The notes: generated from the sequence alone by a model not told the origin. Positions 17,995-26,368 are shown, counted from the stretch's first letter. The stretch: 58,299 bases of DNA from JACKOB01 sp024234575 (GCA_051208035.1 JBPJFZ010000021.1:1-58299), one strand, 5' to 3'. Numbers and translations: made by a program.

Positions 17995-19068
17995 TTACCG
18001 AATCCCCAGTGCTGATTTAATTGCGCCCATATCCGGCCACGGCAGCATTTCATCACCTTCAAGTTCGAGCCACTTCTCATCGAGGGCGCTATCGTCCATT
18101 ACCCAGCCTTGCGCTTCAATATCCACGCCTAAAATGCAACCAACGGTATAGCCTGCCAGCCGCGACAATTCAGGCTTCGCCATTTGATTAACCACCCAGG
18201 GCAACAAATCTTTTTCTCTCAGAGCTGCTATGGCAAGCAGCATCAGGCGATCACGGTCAGACAGCTGTTGCAGATCACGCAACCACTGCTTTGCTGTGGC
18301 GGCATCAAGATGACTAAACACCAGGCTAACCGCATCTTCCCGACTATCCCATGGTATCGTCACAAAAGGTTTCAACGCGGAAAGTGCGGTGGTATCGCCA
18401 ACCAAAAGCCTGGCTTTCAGGTAAAGATACCGGGTTTCTGACAAATCTCCCTCAACCGGCAGGCCTTGGCTCTGCTGGCGCATTACCGGCACAACAGCAA
18501 CATCTCTGGCTTGTACAACGAGGCGCAACACAAGCCTCAAAAAATCTGCCTCCGGGTCTTTGGCAAACAACCTTTCAAAGACACTGGCGGGTGCAGCTCC
18601 CTGTATTTGTTTATGCCAGAGGTGACAATACAAGCCGACATATGCCAGTTCAAAGCGCTCTGACTGAATAAACTTTTGCGCCCAAAAAACTGTCTTCCCC
18701 CAAGGTTGCCATGCCATGCCAAAGGCAACGGCTTCGAGGCAATAGGAATCTGCAACCGACTGATCAACAACTTGCTTAATGCGTTCGACATCACCTGAAC
18801 CAAAAGCCACGGCAGAGGCGACAAAAAAAATGCTGGCGATGCCGCTTTCAAGCATGGGGGCAATCTCTTTCCATGAGATATCCGGGGTCAATAACAACCC
18901 ATCCAGGTTAGCATTCAGGCGGTTGGCAATATCATGCAAATAGACCTGATCAGGCTCGGATATCGGGGTGCCATTTGCGATGCCAGCGAGATATTGCTCA
19001 GAGAGAAACTCGGCTTCTTCAATGTGAGCCGCCATTACCTCTGGTATGTAAGTTAGGGGTTGAGCCAT
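17995..19068 (-). CDS. HEAT-like repeat protein of T6SS clusters (TIGR02270-like)
   Basis: A 357-aa soluble, mostly helical protein with repeating short helices (Leu/Ala-rich, with R-D-x-D-R-L-M-L-L-A-I-A-A-L-R-E), resembling TIGR02270 proteins that occur beside DUF4150, DUF2169 and effector genes in T6SS loci. No catalytic motif is seen. AGAGGGA precedes the start. It lies between the PAAR-like gene and the nuclease gene, so an adaptor or effector-loading role is plausible but unproven. The family call rests on overall sequence feel and context. Confidence 0.62.
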   Translation of the reverse strand: MAQPLTYIPEVMAAHIEEAEFLSEQYLAGIANGTPISEPDQVYLHDIANRLNANLDGLLLTPDISWKEIAPMLESGIASIFFVASAVAFGSGDVERIKQVVDQSVADSYCLEAVAFGMAWQPWGKTVFWAQKFIQSERFELAYVGLYCHLWHKQIQGAAPASVFERLFAKDPEADFLRLVLRLVVQARDVAVVPVMRQQSQGLPVEGDLSETRYLYLKARLLVGDTTALSALKPFVTIPWDSREDAVSLVFSHLDAATAKQWLRDLQQLSDRDRLMLLAIAALREKDLLPWVVNQMAKPELSRLAGYTVGCILGVDIEAQGWVMDDSALDEKWLELEGDEMLPWPDMGAIKSALGIR

Positions 19069-19112
19069 AAGGTTCCCTCTGAAAAATCTGCATGCTACCG
19101 TGACATCATGCG

Positions 19113-19493
19113 TTACATCATGGCATTTTTCTTGTTGTGAAACATGGAATCGCCCATTCGGCAGGCGTTTTTGCCTTCAAATTTCACATCGAAGGAATAC
19201 AGCATAAACTCACACTCCCCCATGTTTGTGCTACTGATCACGCCCTTTGCCACACCAGCCTCATCGCCGCTGGATTTCATATATTTAGCGCCTTTCACCA
19301 TGGCCATCTGGCCATCGGTTTTCACCTTTTTCGTGCCCTTGGTGGTATCTGAAGCCATACCAATATTGGGATAGGGAATAGGAATCGGCCCGGCTGGCGA
19401 AGGGGTTTTGCAAACATCAGGAAAGGCGATACTCATGCCGCCGCTTTGTTTATGGACGGCGCCTCTCATATTAACGTAAACGGTACTAGCCAT
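19113..19493 (-). CDS. PAAR-like spike-tip protein (DUF4150)
   Basis: A 126-aa stand-alone DUF4150 protein. The N-terminus M-A-S-T-V-Y-V-N, then F-P-D-V-C-K-T-P-S-P-A-G-P-I-P-I-P-Y-P-N, T-K-x-V-K-x-D-G, the S-S-G-D-E-A-G segment and the C-terminal M-G-D-S-M-F-H-N are all typical. The family forms the sharp cone on VgrG and carries or recruits effectors. There is no C-terminal toxin extension, so it must work with separately encoded cargo such as the AHH nuclease. AGGA lies about 10 bases before the start. Confidence 0.9.
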   Translation of the reverse strand: MASTVYVNMRGAVHKQSGGMSIAFPDVCKTPSPAGPIPIPYPNIGMASDTTKGTKKVKTDGQMAMVKGAKYMKSSGDEAGVAKGVISSTNMGECEFMLYSFDVKFEGKNACRMGDSMFHNKKNAMM

Positions 19494-19569
19494 GATTAAG
19501 TCTTCCTATTGTTGCGTTGTAGAGTCGGTGCCGCATTGGGTGCCAGTTCCTAGCATTTCGGTCGCAGCT

Positions 19570-19653
19570 AGGTCTTCTTTTCGCCGCCCAAACGGGACAT
19601 CCTTGTCACCGTTGGGCTACCGCGCCATCCATGGCGCTGCGGCCAAAAGACCT
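19570..19653 (-). repeat. Structured inverted-repeat element, copy B
   Basis: One of two related elements bracketing the three-gene loading module. Bases 19555-19640, reverse-complemented, match 22351-22436 at 70 of 86 positions without gaps. Within it: an outer stem (19570-19576 with 19647-19653), a hairpin at 19586-19617 (13 bp with two single-base bulges and a TCCT loop) and a hairpin at 19622-19637. It lies between the PAAR-like gene and the ketosynthase-like gene. Whether it acts as RNA or DNA is not known. Confidence 0.75.
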
Positions 19654-19696
19654 AACAGAGACCTGACGTAAAATCGGTTTTATGCGCCTGACTAAA

Positions 19697-20722
19697 TCAA
19701 GCCTGATAAAGCGAAATTGCACCTCGCAATGCCAGGTCAGAGGATGCCCAAACCACCACTGGGCCCTTAATTTTTTGCTTCGTCATCCCAGCAGCAGAGA
19801 TGGCAATAAGCACCGGTATCGACGCGGCGCCTAGGTCGCCATAATTCTCTGCGGGGTGCATAAGCACAAAGTCTGAGGCAAACCCTTTGGTTTTTGTTGC
19901 CGTTATTCCCCATTCTTTAATTGCGACGTTTTCACCCGTTAACCCGCAACAAACCGTTTGGGCAGGCTCAGGTGATGCGGCCGTAGCTGTATTTATCGCC
20001 TGCATCAAGCCTTCTGCACGGCAGATTTCATCGCTGTAGGTGTGCCCTGGCTCACTCCCGGTACCGACGCCTGATACCACAATCGCCCCCGACGTGTTTT
20101 CTGCCTGGCTTAACAGCAAAAACCCTGCACCCTCTCCTGGCACGAAGCCTTGCATAGTCATCGACGTTAGTAATCGTCGCTCGCTATGCCATTGATTCAA
20201 CAGTGCAAGATCAAGGGCGGTGTCGACACCGCCAACAATGATATGCTGCGCCTGCCCCGACTGCAGCGCCTGCACAGCCGCCTGCATCGCCTCAGCACCC
20301 GCCGCTCTTCCCGATGGAAAGACTTTGCTTGCAGCTAAATCAAAGCGTGCGCCCTGTGCATGGAAATCTTTGAGAAATGGCTCCAATGCAGGAAAAGTCA
20401 TTCCCCCATGTCGCCCCGGCAGCGCAAGAAAAAGCGGTACTGCGCTGTTCTTGGGCAGACTAGGTAACAATGTGGTTATGCCTGCCAGTGCCAAGCGCAG
20501 CATGCGCTTATAACGCCCCTTTGGCGAAGCAAGTTTGGTTGCAGGGTCTAACTTTGGCAGGCAGGCATCAGGCACGGTCGCCAACTTAAAGGGAATACCT
20601 TTGTTATCGTAAATGGCGCTATCTTTGTAGAGGCTAATCCCCGCACCTATTGCGGCAAGCACCTGCTCTGTGCCGACACCCACTGCCGTAATCATGCCTG
20701 AACCGCCAATAACGATACTCAC
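19697..20722 (-). CDS. Ketosynthase-like (thiolase-fold) protein lacking catalytic residues, T6SS-associated
   Basis: A 341-aa thiolase-fold protein resembling 3-oxoacyl-ACP synthases: N-terminal I-T-A-V-G, V-P-G-E-G-A-G at 194-200 and G-D-L-G-A-A-S near 295-301. The catalytic positions are gone: the nucleophile region reads G-R-A-A-G (Cys to Arg139), the H-G-T-G-T histidine position is Cys259 in C-G-L-T-G-E-N, and the second histidine is replaced in Y-G-D-L-G-A-A. It is about 70 residues shorter than true enzymes. Its start overlaps the DUF2169 stop by four bases. Such proteins accompany DUF2169 and DUF4150 genes in T6SS loci; an effector-loading role is inferred and fatty acid synthesis is unlikely. 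Confidence 0.82.
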   Translation of the reverse strand: MSIVIGGSGMITAVGVGTEQVLAAIGAGISLYKDSAIYDNKGIPFKLATVPDACLPKLDPATKLASPKGRYKRMLRLALAGITTLLPSLPKNSAVPLFLALPGRHGGMTFPALEPFLKDFHAQGARFDLAASKVFPSGRAAGAEAMQAAVQALQSGQAQHIIVGGVDTALDLALLNQWHSERRLLTSMTMQGFVPGEGAGFLLLSQAENTSGAIVVSGVGTGSEPGHTYSDEICRAEGLMQAINTATAASPEPAQTVCCGLTGENVAIKEWGITATKTKGFASDFVLMHPAENYGDLGAASIPVLIAISAAGMTKQKIKGPVVVWASSDLALRGAISLYQA

Positions 20723-21762
20723 AAAACACCTCCGCCTGGCAACGGTTGCGCGCGTACAAAATTCAATGCTATTTCATCAATAAAAGTCGCCTTGCGCTCG
20801 CAGGGGAAAACTGCTTTGTACAGCAGTGTAAAGCGGTTTTGATCCGGCTCAATGGTAAGGGCCTCTATGTGAATTGGCAGTGGCTGTTTGCTGCCCATAA
20901 AAGTGATACGTAGATCCAGCGGGCAGTCGGGCACAGCAAAAGACACATCAGGTTGCAGTGCCAGATTAAGCAGACGCACAGGCTCCCCTGCCTGGATTTT
21001 TTTTTGCGGAAAAGACAATCCAGAGGCCCCTGTCTGAAAAAACAAAGGATTAAAATCGATAGGTAATGCTGGGGAGCGGCACTCTACCCAGGCCTCATCA
21101 TAGGTACCGGCATGCACACGCCTTGCCTCCCAACCGGCGGCAATCGCGCCAACGCCAACAGGCAAGGGCGAATCACCTATGTTGCGAACAAGCTGCCGCG
21201 GGTCTTCGATATTGGGCAAAGGCTGGCCATCGAGTTCGCGACTTTTGCGCTTACCAGCAAAGCCTTTACCCACTGGATTACCCGGCACAGACACACAGCT
21301 GTCGGCGGCCATCGGTTTATCTGGTGCGAAATGATGCACACCACCAAAGGCATTTTCATAGGTTAATGGTATTTCTGAAAATGGCTTGGGGTGACTGGGT
21401 GAGCCACCACTCCAAACTCGATCGCCAATGACTTGCATTGTTTTCTGCACCCCGCCGACGACAAGCTGGGCGATTAGCGCGGGTACAGGCTTTTGCTCTG
21501 GCGCATGGACCGAACCAACAAAGACAACATCACTACCCGGTCTTGGCAACATCACATCAGAGGGGTATTTGAGGCTTGACGTCACAGGATCGGCATAGTA
21601 TTCATCAGCCAATATCACCGGCGCTTGCTCTTTTGCAATAGCGACACTGGGCAGAATAGAAAATGTGGCTTTTATCGCCACCAACAAGACATCTCTACCA
21701 TCAGCATCGGTGGACACAATATGTACACAGGGAAATGGAGTCGTATTTTTCAGTTGCAGCAA
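20719..21762 (-). CDS. DUF2169 T6SS adaptor/chaperone
   Basis: A 347-aa DUF2169 protein. The N-terminal N-T-T-P-F-P, D-G-R-D-V-L-L-V-A-I-K-A-T-F, L-A-D-E-Y-Y-x-D-P, S-L-K-Y-P-S-D, then G-D-R-V-W, P-L-T-Y-E-N-A-F-G-G and N-P-V-G-K-G-F are family hallmarks. DUF2169 proteins are generally found beside DUF4150/PAAR genes and are thought to act as adaptors that load cargo on the spike. It lies 10 bp after the DUF6484 gene and overlaps the ketosynthase-like gene, so all three should be made together. Confidence 0.9.
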   Translation of the reverse strand: MLQLKNTTPFPCVHIVSTDADGRDVLLVAIKATFSILPSVAIAKEQAPVILADEYYADPVTSSLKYPSDVMLPRPGSDVVFVGSVHAPEQKPVPALIAQLVVGGVQKTMQVIGDRVWSGGSPSHPKPFSEIPLTYENAFGGVHHFAPDKPMAADSCVSVPGNPVGKGFAGKRKSRELDGQPLPNIEDPRQLVRNIGDSPLPVGVGAIAAGWEARRVHAGTYDEAWVECRSPALPIDFNPLFFQTGASGLSFPQKKIQAGEPVRLLNLALQPDVSFAVPDCPLDLRITFMGSKQPLPIHIEALTIEPDQNRFTLLYKAVFPCERKATFIDEIALNFVRAQPLPGGGVL

Positions 21763-21772
21763 AATCTGTCCC

Positions 21773-22294
21773 TCAATTCAACTGAATGGATCCACCTTTG
21801 ACACGATTGGCTCCTGCCGCCCTGCTTAGGATATGCTCGCCTTTTATCAGGATTTTGCCACTCTCGGTCAGGGTAATGCTGGATTTACCACAGCGCAGGG
21901 TGATTTCTTTCGCTGCGGTAATATTAAGTTTCTCGCCGTTCACCAGCAGCTCAGGCATCGTTGATGCAACACCGGCTTCTTCAACAAAATGCGACTGCAC
22001 CACCCCCATGATGACAGGGTGATCATTTCTGTTTTGGGCGAAAGATAACACCACTTCGCAACCGACGTTCGCCTCTGCCAGTACCGCTAGCGAAATGGCT
22101 TCTTGTGGATGTTGCGCACTATCGAGATCAAAGGCGACCAGCGGCTGACCAGCGGCTGAAAAACCAACCAGCTTACCAATAATGACACCAGAGCCTGACA
22201 TCTCCCCCAAACCACTGGCTGGTAACGAATCTTTTGGAAGAGCCTTGTCGCCTGTTTGGGTGCTCAAAGGTGCATAACGCTGCTTTGTTTTCAT
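21773..22294 (-). CDS. DUF6484-type VgrG-accessory protein
   Basis: A 173-aa protein with a DUF6484-like domain: G-V-I-I-G-K-L-V-G-F, G-Q-P-L-V-A-F, then G-C-E-V-V-L-S-F and H-P-V-I-M-G-V-V-Q, resembling an OB-fold as in VgrG gp5. A beta-helix-like tail (I-T-L-R-C-G-K-S-S-I-T-L-T, N-R-V-K-G-G-S-I-Q-L-N) follows. ATG at 22294 is preferred because the longer in-frame start (22360) would read through repeat copy A; the ribosome site is weak in both cases. It is first of the coupled three-gene module between the two inverted repeats. Probably a spike or cargo adaptor. Confidence 0.78.
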   Translation of the reverse strand: MKTKQRYAPLSTQTGDKALPKDSLPASGLGEMSGSGVIIGKLVGFSAAGQPLVAFDLDSAQHPQEAISLAVLAEANVGCEVVLSFAQNRNDHPVIMGVVQSHFVEEAGVASTMPELLVNGEKLNITAAKEITLRCGKSSITLTESGKILIKGEHILSRAAGANRVKGGSIQLN

Positions 22295-22335
22295 TAGTTT
22301 GCCTAAAAATCCATCGAACCTACGTAGGTTCGCGG

Positions 22336-22423
22336 CCAGACATTCTTGTCGCAACGCCATGGAAGGCGCGCTAGCCCAACCAGGATATGGACGGCCTGTT
22401 TGGGCGGCGATAAGAAGGTCTGG
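22336..22423 (+). repeat. Structured inverted-repeat element, copy A
   Basis: The partner of the element at 19570-19653, in opposite orientation, in the gap between vgrG and the DUF6484 gene. Pairing: outer stem 22336-22347 with 22412-22423 (11 of 12 pairs), hairpin CGCC/GGCG at 22355-22368, hairpin 22374-22384 with 22395-22405 (10 of 11 pairs). The sequence in the outer stem and upper hairpin differs from copy B but pairing is kept. The longest exact match to copy B is 13 bases. Confidence 0.75.
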
Positions 22424-22485
22424 CTGCGAACGAAATCTAAGCTAATCGTTTTCACAACCGGTTCATTTCGGCTTAAGAGCTAACG

Positions 22486-24531
22486 CTAGTTGTGATCGAT
22501 TTTGCTACCTTTCACCGTTACTGCCCCACTACCTTTAACATTGATTTTTCCGCCACTAATCGTAATCTCGCCATTTTTCTTCATGGTTAGCGAAGCTTTA
22601 CCTACTTTTATGGTAAAGGAATCTGCCGACAAGGTTATTGCCTTAGCCATCATCGCAAAGTCTTTGGCGATCTTTTCAATATGCGACCCGCCAACGGTTT
22701 CATTTAAGTCTTTCGCGATATCCAGCTTGAAGTTTTTACCCAGTGTCTCACTTTTATCATCAGCAACAGTAATGCTGTGTTTTTTACCTATCGATGTTGA
22801 ACGGTCGCCGCCAACACTCAAGGTCATTTTTTCTGCGATGTCTTCCGAGTGATTGGCGCCCGTACTCAATGAAGTATTTTTGCCCACCACTTGAGTGAAA
22901 TTGCTACCTATATTTTCCTGGGTATTTTTACCAACAGCAATGGTCTGATTATTACCAACATCGATTTTCTGGTCATTGCCTATACTAACGTCCTGATCGT
23001 TTTCAACCACTTCCTGTTCGTCTTTCTCGGCATGCAGGTAGAGCAGCTCTTTGCCTTTCTCATCTTCGAAACGAAGCTCGTTAAAATTTTCTGCTCCTGC
23101 ACCTTTCGTCGACCGACTTTTTATCCCTGAATGCGCCCTGTTCGCAGGCAACTCATAAGGTGGCATCTGATCGCTATTGTATACACTGCCGATAATCAGC
23201 GGGCGGTCTGGATCGCCTTCGAGAAAGGAAATAAGCACTTCCTGACCGATACGGGGAATGTACTGCGCTCCCCACTTCTTGCCACTCCATATTTGCGCCA
23301 CGCGAATCCAGCAAGAGCTGTTCTCATCTTTACTACCTAATCGATCCCAAAAAAACTGTACTTTTATACGGCCATACTTGTCGGTATAGATTTCTTCGCC
23401 CGCAGGCCCCACCACTACAGCAGTCTGCGTACCCCGAATAAACGGCTTTGGTGTACTGTGCTGAGGCCGCATAACAACGGTTTCTGGAACACAACTAAAG
23501 CTATTGCTATAGCTGTAATTTCCGGCACCGCCGGCACGGTAGTTGCCTTCAGTGGCAGAGTGACGAATACGGGTAACCACAAACCCTTTTTTGGCATCTG
23601 CCAAATAACTATTGCGCCCGGTTTTAAAGACAAAGCCGGCGGTATTCAAGGCGTAATTTGAGCCCGCCTCAACAAATTCATGGCCAGCTTCAATGGCTTC
23701 CATTCGATTACGTGCGTAGCCGTCACCCAACCCTTTCTCGACATATTCTCCCGGGTAGTCATACACATCAAACTTGCTGGTATTAGGAATGCTGAGAATG
23801 GTTGACTGCTCAGTCATCAAAGATGTTGAAGGGGCCTCGAATGAGTAATCAGTATGACTTACTTTGCCACTGCAAAAACGATAACTTCTTTGCCAGCTAT
23901 TGATATTGAAATCAACGTGAGTGCCATCAGAGACATCAAGGGCATCAATCGGGACTTTGTCATAACCCTTGGCATAATCACAGAGTATCATCGTGTGCTT
24001 GCCATCTTCATGCTTGAAGTAGTAGAAAATTCCCTCTTCTTCCATCAGGCGGGAAACGTAGTCAAAGTCCGTTTCCCGGTATTGCACGCAATACTCTCTT
24101 GGCTGATAGCTCTTTTGCAGTTTTAACTGGAAGTCGTTAAAGCCAAGCTCAGAAAAAACACTCTGGATAATATCCACCACCGACATTTCCTGGAAAATGC
24201 GGCAGTCTGACCGGTAACGCATCAGGGCAAACCAGGGTACGACCTCCAGTGAAAACGTACGATATTTTTTCTCAACCAATTGGCCAATCGCCAGGCGCGT
24301 TACAATGCCGTTGAAATAGCGCTTTCCTTCTGCACCCAGGTTGATGGAGCAAGTCACTGGCTTACCAATGATCTTCTTTTCGTCAATGACATCCTGCTCG
24401 GATATCACTTCGATAGAGTAGTGAAAAGGCCTTGATATGGCTTCTTCACCTTCAATTCCTTGTGGCAACAAAACATCTGCACCAAGCGGAGTTGTAAGCT
24501 GAATTATTTGATTTTTCTGGGAAAAAGCCAT
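22486..24531 (-). CDS. vgrG: T6SS spike protein VgrG (TssI)
   Basis: A 681-aa VgrG, the trimeric needle tip. The gp27-like part (about 1-380) contains E-T-D-F-D-Y-V-S-R-L-M-E-E-E-G-I-F-Y-Y; the gp5-like OB part has T-D-K-Y-G-R-I-K-V-Q-F-F-W-D-R, C-W-I-R-V, P-R-I-G-Q-E-V-L-I-S-F-L-E-G-D-P-D-R-P-L-I-I-G. A long beta-helix with V-G-x-N/D repeats follows (about 500-680). It ends after the helix with no effector extension, so it is a structural VgrG. ATG at 24531 gives the usual short N-terminus; a TTG 15 bases upstream is less likely. It is followed downstream by the loading module and is divergent from hcp. Confidence 0.97.
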   Translation of the reverse strand: MAFSQKNQIIQLTTPLGADVLLPQGIEGEEAISRPFHYSIEVISEQDVIDEKKIIGKPVTCSINLGAEGKRYFNGIVTRLAIGQLVEKKYRTFSLEVVPWFALMRYRSDCRIFQEMSVVDIIQSVFSELGFNDFQLKLQKSYQPREYCVQYRETDFDYVSRLMEEEGIFYYFKHEDGKHTMILCDYAKGYDKVPIDALDVSDGTHVDFNINSWQRSYRFCSGKVSHTDYSFEAPSTSLMTEQSTILSIPNTSKFDVYDYPGEYVEKGLGDGYARNRMEAIEAGHEFVEAGSNYALNTAGFVFKTGRNSYLADAKKGFVVTRIRHSATEGNYRAGGAGNYSYSNSFSCVPETVVMRPQHSTPKPFIRGTQTAVVVGPAGEEIYTDKYGRIKVQFFWDRLGSKDENSSCWIRVAQIWSGKKWGAQYIPRIGQEVLISFLEGDPDRPLIIGSVYNSDQMPPYELPANRAHSGIKSRSTKGAGAENFNELRFEDEKGKELLYLHAEKDEQEVVENDQDVSIGNDQKIDVGNNQTIAVGKNTQENIGSNFTQVVGKNTSLSTGANHSEDIAEKMTLSVGGDRSTSIGKKHSITVADDKSETLGKNFKLDIAKDLNETVGGSHIEKIAKDFAMMAKAITLSADSFTIKVGKASLTMKKNGEITISGGKINVKGSGAVTVKGSKIDHN

Positions 24532-24546
24532 TTCCGTTGACCTCAA

Positions 24547-25251
24547 AAATTATCTAACCATGGACGTCGGAGCAAATATCGCCTAACCACTAACTCAATC
24601 ATCACACCTTAATAGATGGCTTTGGCGAAACACGCAATTCATTACTTCTATCTAAAGGGGCGCTATTTTGTCAGTCCAACCCTCAACTTTCTCTCAGAGT
24701 GGCTTTACCTATAAATGACTCTACAACGATGACAAAGAACTATGTAAAGGTTGAAACAACTGGTTCTATGTTAGAACTATTAATGTAATAGAAAAAGAAA
24801 AGCTAGGATATTTCTTCACCACAGGTTAATACAATGCCAGTGAATTGCCACCCTTCGTCTGCCGCTCGCATTCGGCAAAGCACAACCGCCCACGAAAACA
24901 CCTATTAAAAAAATATTGAAATTTTGTTGAGGGTTGGAGCATTCCAATAGCGCCTCTAGTTAATAGGAAACGCAGAAAAAAAGCGTGCCAGAGTGAATAC
25001 AGGCCAATACGTTCATATAGGCGGAAGTCGACATACCTGAAACAACTTATAACTGTATAAATGGTGTCAGAGTCGATTTAACCCAATGAAATTAAAGCAG
25101 TTTTCACCCTTGCAGAATCAGCATTCTGGTTCCATACTGACTCCAGCGGTGAGGCCTGGTTTGGCCACAACCACTGTAAGCAGCCAAGCTCGGCATCAGG
25201 TCGAGACACCTAACATAGACAGTTAACGCACTTATTTTAGAGGAAATGAAA
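24547..25251. promoter_or_regulatory. Divergent vgrG/hcp intergenic region
   Basis: This 700-bp AT-rich gap separates the two T6SS arms and must carry promoters in both directions. An 8-bp inverted repeat (CCTATTAA at 24901-24908, TTAATAGG at 24960-24967) is visible, as is an AT-rich stretch at 25050-25066 that may contain a -10 for hcp. I found no consensus sigma70 pair and no GG-N10-GC sigma54 element. The hcp ribosome site is AGAGGAA at 25239-25245. No credible gene is present. Confidence 0.45.
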
Positions 25252-25740
25252 ATGGCAATTTACATGAACTTCGCCGACTTGAAAGTTAAAGGTAACGTTA
25301 CAGCAGAGGGCTACAAAGATTGGATAAGACTTGATTCGATGCAGTTTGGCGTTGGTCGCGGAATCTCGATGGAAGCGGGCCATATGTCCAACCGGGAAGC
25401 CACCCGCCCAAGCATCAGTGAATTGTCTATTGCTAAAATGATGGATGGCGCCTCTTCCGGCATGTTTAAAGAATCGCTAACTGGTTCAGAGGGTGTGAAA
25501 GTGGTTATCGATGTCGTTCGAACCTCTGCGGACAAACTAGAAAAGTTCGTCAGCTATGAGTTAGAAAATGTATTGGTGAGCGGCTACAGCTTAAGTGCGG
25601 GATCAGAGTCCGCTCCGTCAGAGTCAATCTCCCTCAGCTTTGGCAAAATCACCATGAGCTACTCTGCTGCAGATGGCAAAAACAAAGCAGGCGGCCCTGA
25701 AAGAGTTGGTTACGATCTTGAGGTTGGTAAAAAGCTGTAA
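25252..25740 (+). CDS. hcp: T6SS tube protein Hcp, first copy (TssD)
   Basis: A 162-aa Hcp that stacks as hexameric rings to form the inner tube and is secreted. The family pattern includes G-N-V-T-A-E-G-Y-K-D-W-I-x-L-D-S-M-Q-F-G-V-G-R-G-I near the N-terminus and M-M-D-x-A-S-S-G-M-F-K-E-S. ATG at 25252 is preferred to ATG at 25246 because the tandem copy starts at the same M-A-I-Y-M and the AGAGGAA spacing fits. It is 12 substitutions away from the second copy (about 93% identical). No C-terminal effector extension. First gene of the plus arm. Confidence 0.95.
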   Translation: MAIYMNFADLKVKGNVTAEGYKDWIRLDSMQFGVGRGISMEAGHMSNREATRPSISELSIAKMMDGASSGMFKESLTGSEGVKVVIDVVRTSADKLEKFVSYELENVLVSGYSLSAGSESAPSESISLSFGKITMSYSAADGKNKAGGPERVGYDLEVGKKL

Positions 25741-25754
25741 CGAAGTAGTGTAGG

Positions 25755-25776
25755 GGCGAGCAATAGGCTGCTCGCC
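25755..25776 (+). terminator. Hairpin after the first hcp
   Basis: A perfect 8-bp stem GGCGAGCA/TGCTCGCC with a 6-nt loop lies 14 bp after the first hcp stop, without a U-tract. It resembles the stem that follows the second hcp (GGCGAGC/GCTCGCC), so it was probably duplicated with the gene. It likely protects the hcp mRNA 3' end or only partly terminates. Confidence 0.55.
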
Positions 25777-25835
25777 TGGCGCAAATGTAAAAAAACAAGA
25801 ATATACGATAACGATACGATTAAGAGGAAAAGAAT

Positions 25836-26324
25836 ATGGCAATTTACATGAACTACAACAACTTAGCCGTCAAGGGCAACGTGACCGCTGATGGCTACAA
25901 AGACTGGATAAGACTTGACTCAATGCAGTTTGGCGTTGGTCGTGGAATCTCAATGGAAGCGGGCCATATGTCAAACCGAGAGGCCACCCGCCCAAGCATC
26001 AGTGAAATGTCTATTGCAAAAATGATGGACGGTGCGTCCTCTGGCATGTTTAAAGAGTCTCTGGTTGGGTCAGAGGGTGTAAAAGTGGTCATTGACGTCG
26101 TTCGAACCTCTGCAGATAAACTTGAAAAGTTCGTCAGCTATGAGCTGGAAAACGTACTAGTGAGCAGCTACAGCTTAAGTGCGGGCTCAGAGTCTGCACC
26201 CGCTGAAGGCATATCTTTAAGCTTTGGCAAAATTACCATGAGCTATTCAGCCGCAGATGGCAAGAACAAAGCGGGCGGACCGGAAAGAGTCGGTTACGAT
26301 CTGATGGCGGGTAAGAAGCTGTAA
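25836..26324 (+). CDS. hcp: T6SS tube protein Hcp, second copy (TssD)
   Basis: A 162-aa tandem duplicate of the preceding Hcp, with an intact reading frame and the same AAGAGGAAA ribosome site. Differences cluster at residues 7-11 (Y-N-N-L-A instead of F-A-D-L-K), around the loop S-A-P-A-E-G and at the C-terminus (L-M-A-G instead of L-E-V-G). These positions could face the tube lumen or ring interfaces and so alter cargo binding, but this is speculation. It is followed by an intrinsic terminator, so both hcp genes may form their own strongly expressed unit. Confidence 0.95.
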   Translation: MAIYMNYNNLAVKGNVTADGYKDWIRLDSMQFGVGRGISMEAGHMSNREATRPSISEMSIAKMMDGASSGMFKESLVGSEGVKVVIDVVRTSADKLEKFVSYELENVLVSSYSLSAGSESAPAEGISLSFGKITMSYSAADGKNKAGGPERVGYDLMAGKKL

Positions 26325-26338
26325 GCACCACGCCTCTT

Positions 26339-26368
26339 CGGCGAGCACCAGCTCGCCGACTAATTTTT
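26339..26368 (+). terminator. Intrinsic terminator after hcp2
   Basis: An 8-bp GC-rich stem CGGCGAGC/GCTCGCCG (26339-26346 and 26351-26358) with an ACCA loop is followed within 5 bases by TTTTT. It is a good rho-independent terminator separating the hcp pair from the fha-tss operon. Confidence 0.8.

Noticed and set aside
24901..24967. 8-bp inverted repeat CCTATTAA / TTAATAGG in the hcp upstream region
   Set aside because: AT-rich, 51-bp spacer and only one occurrence; chance is a fair explanation, so it is mentioned only within the region entry.
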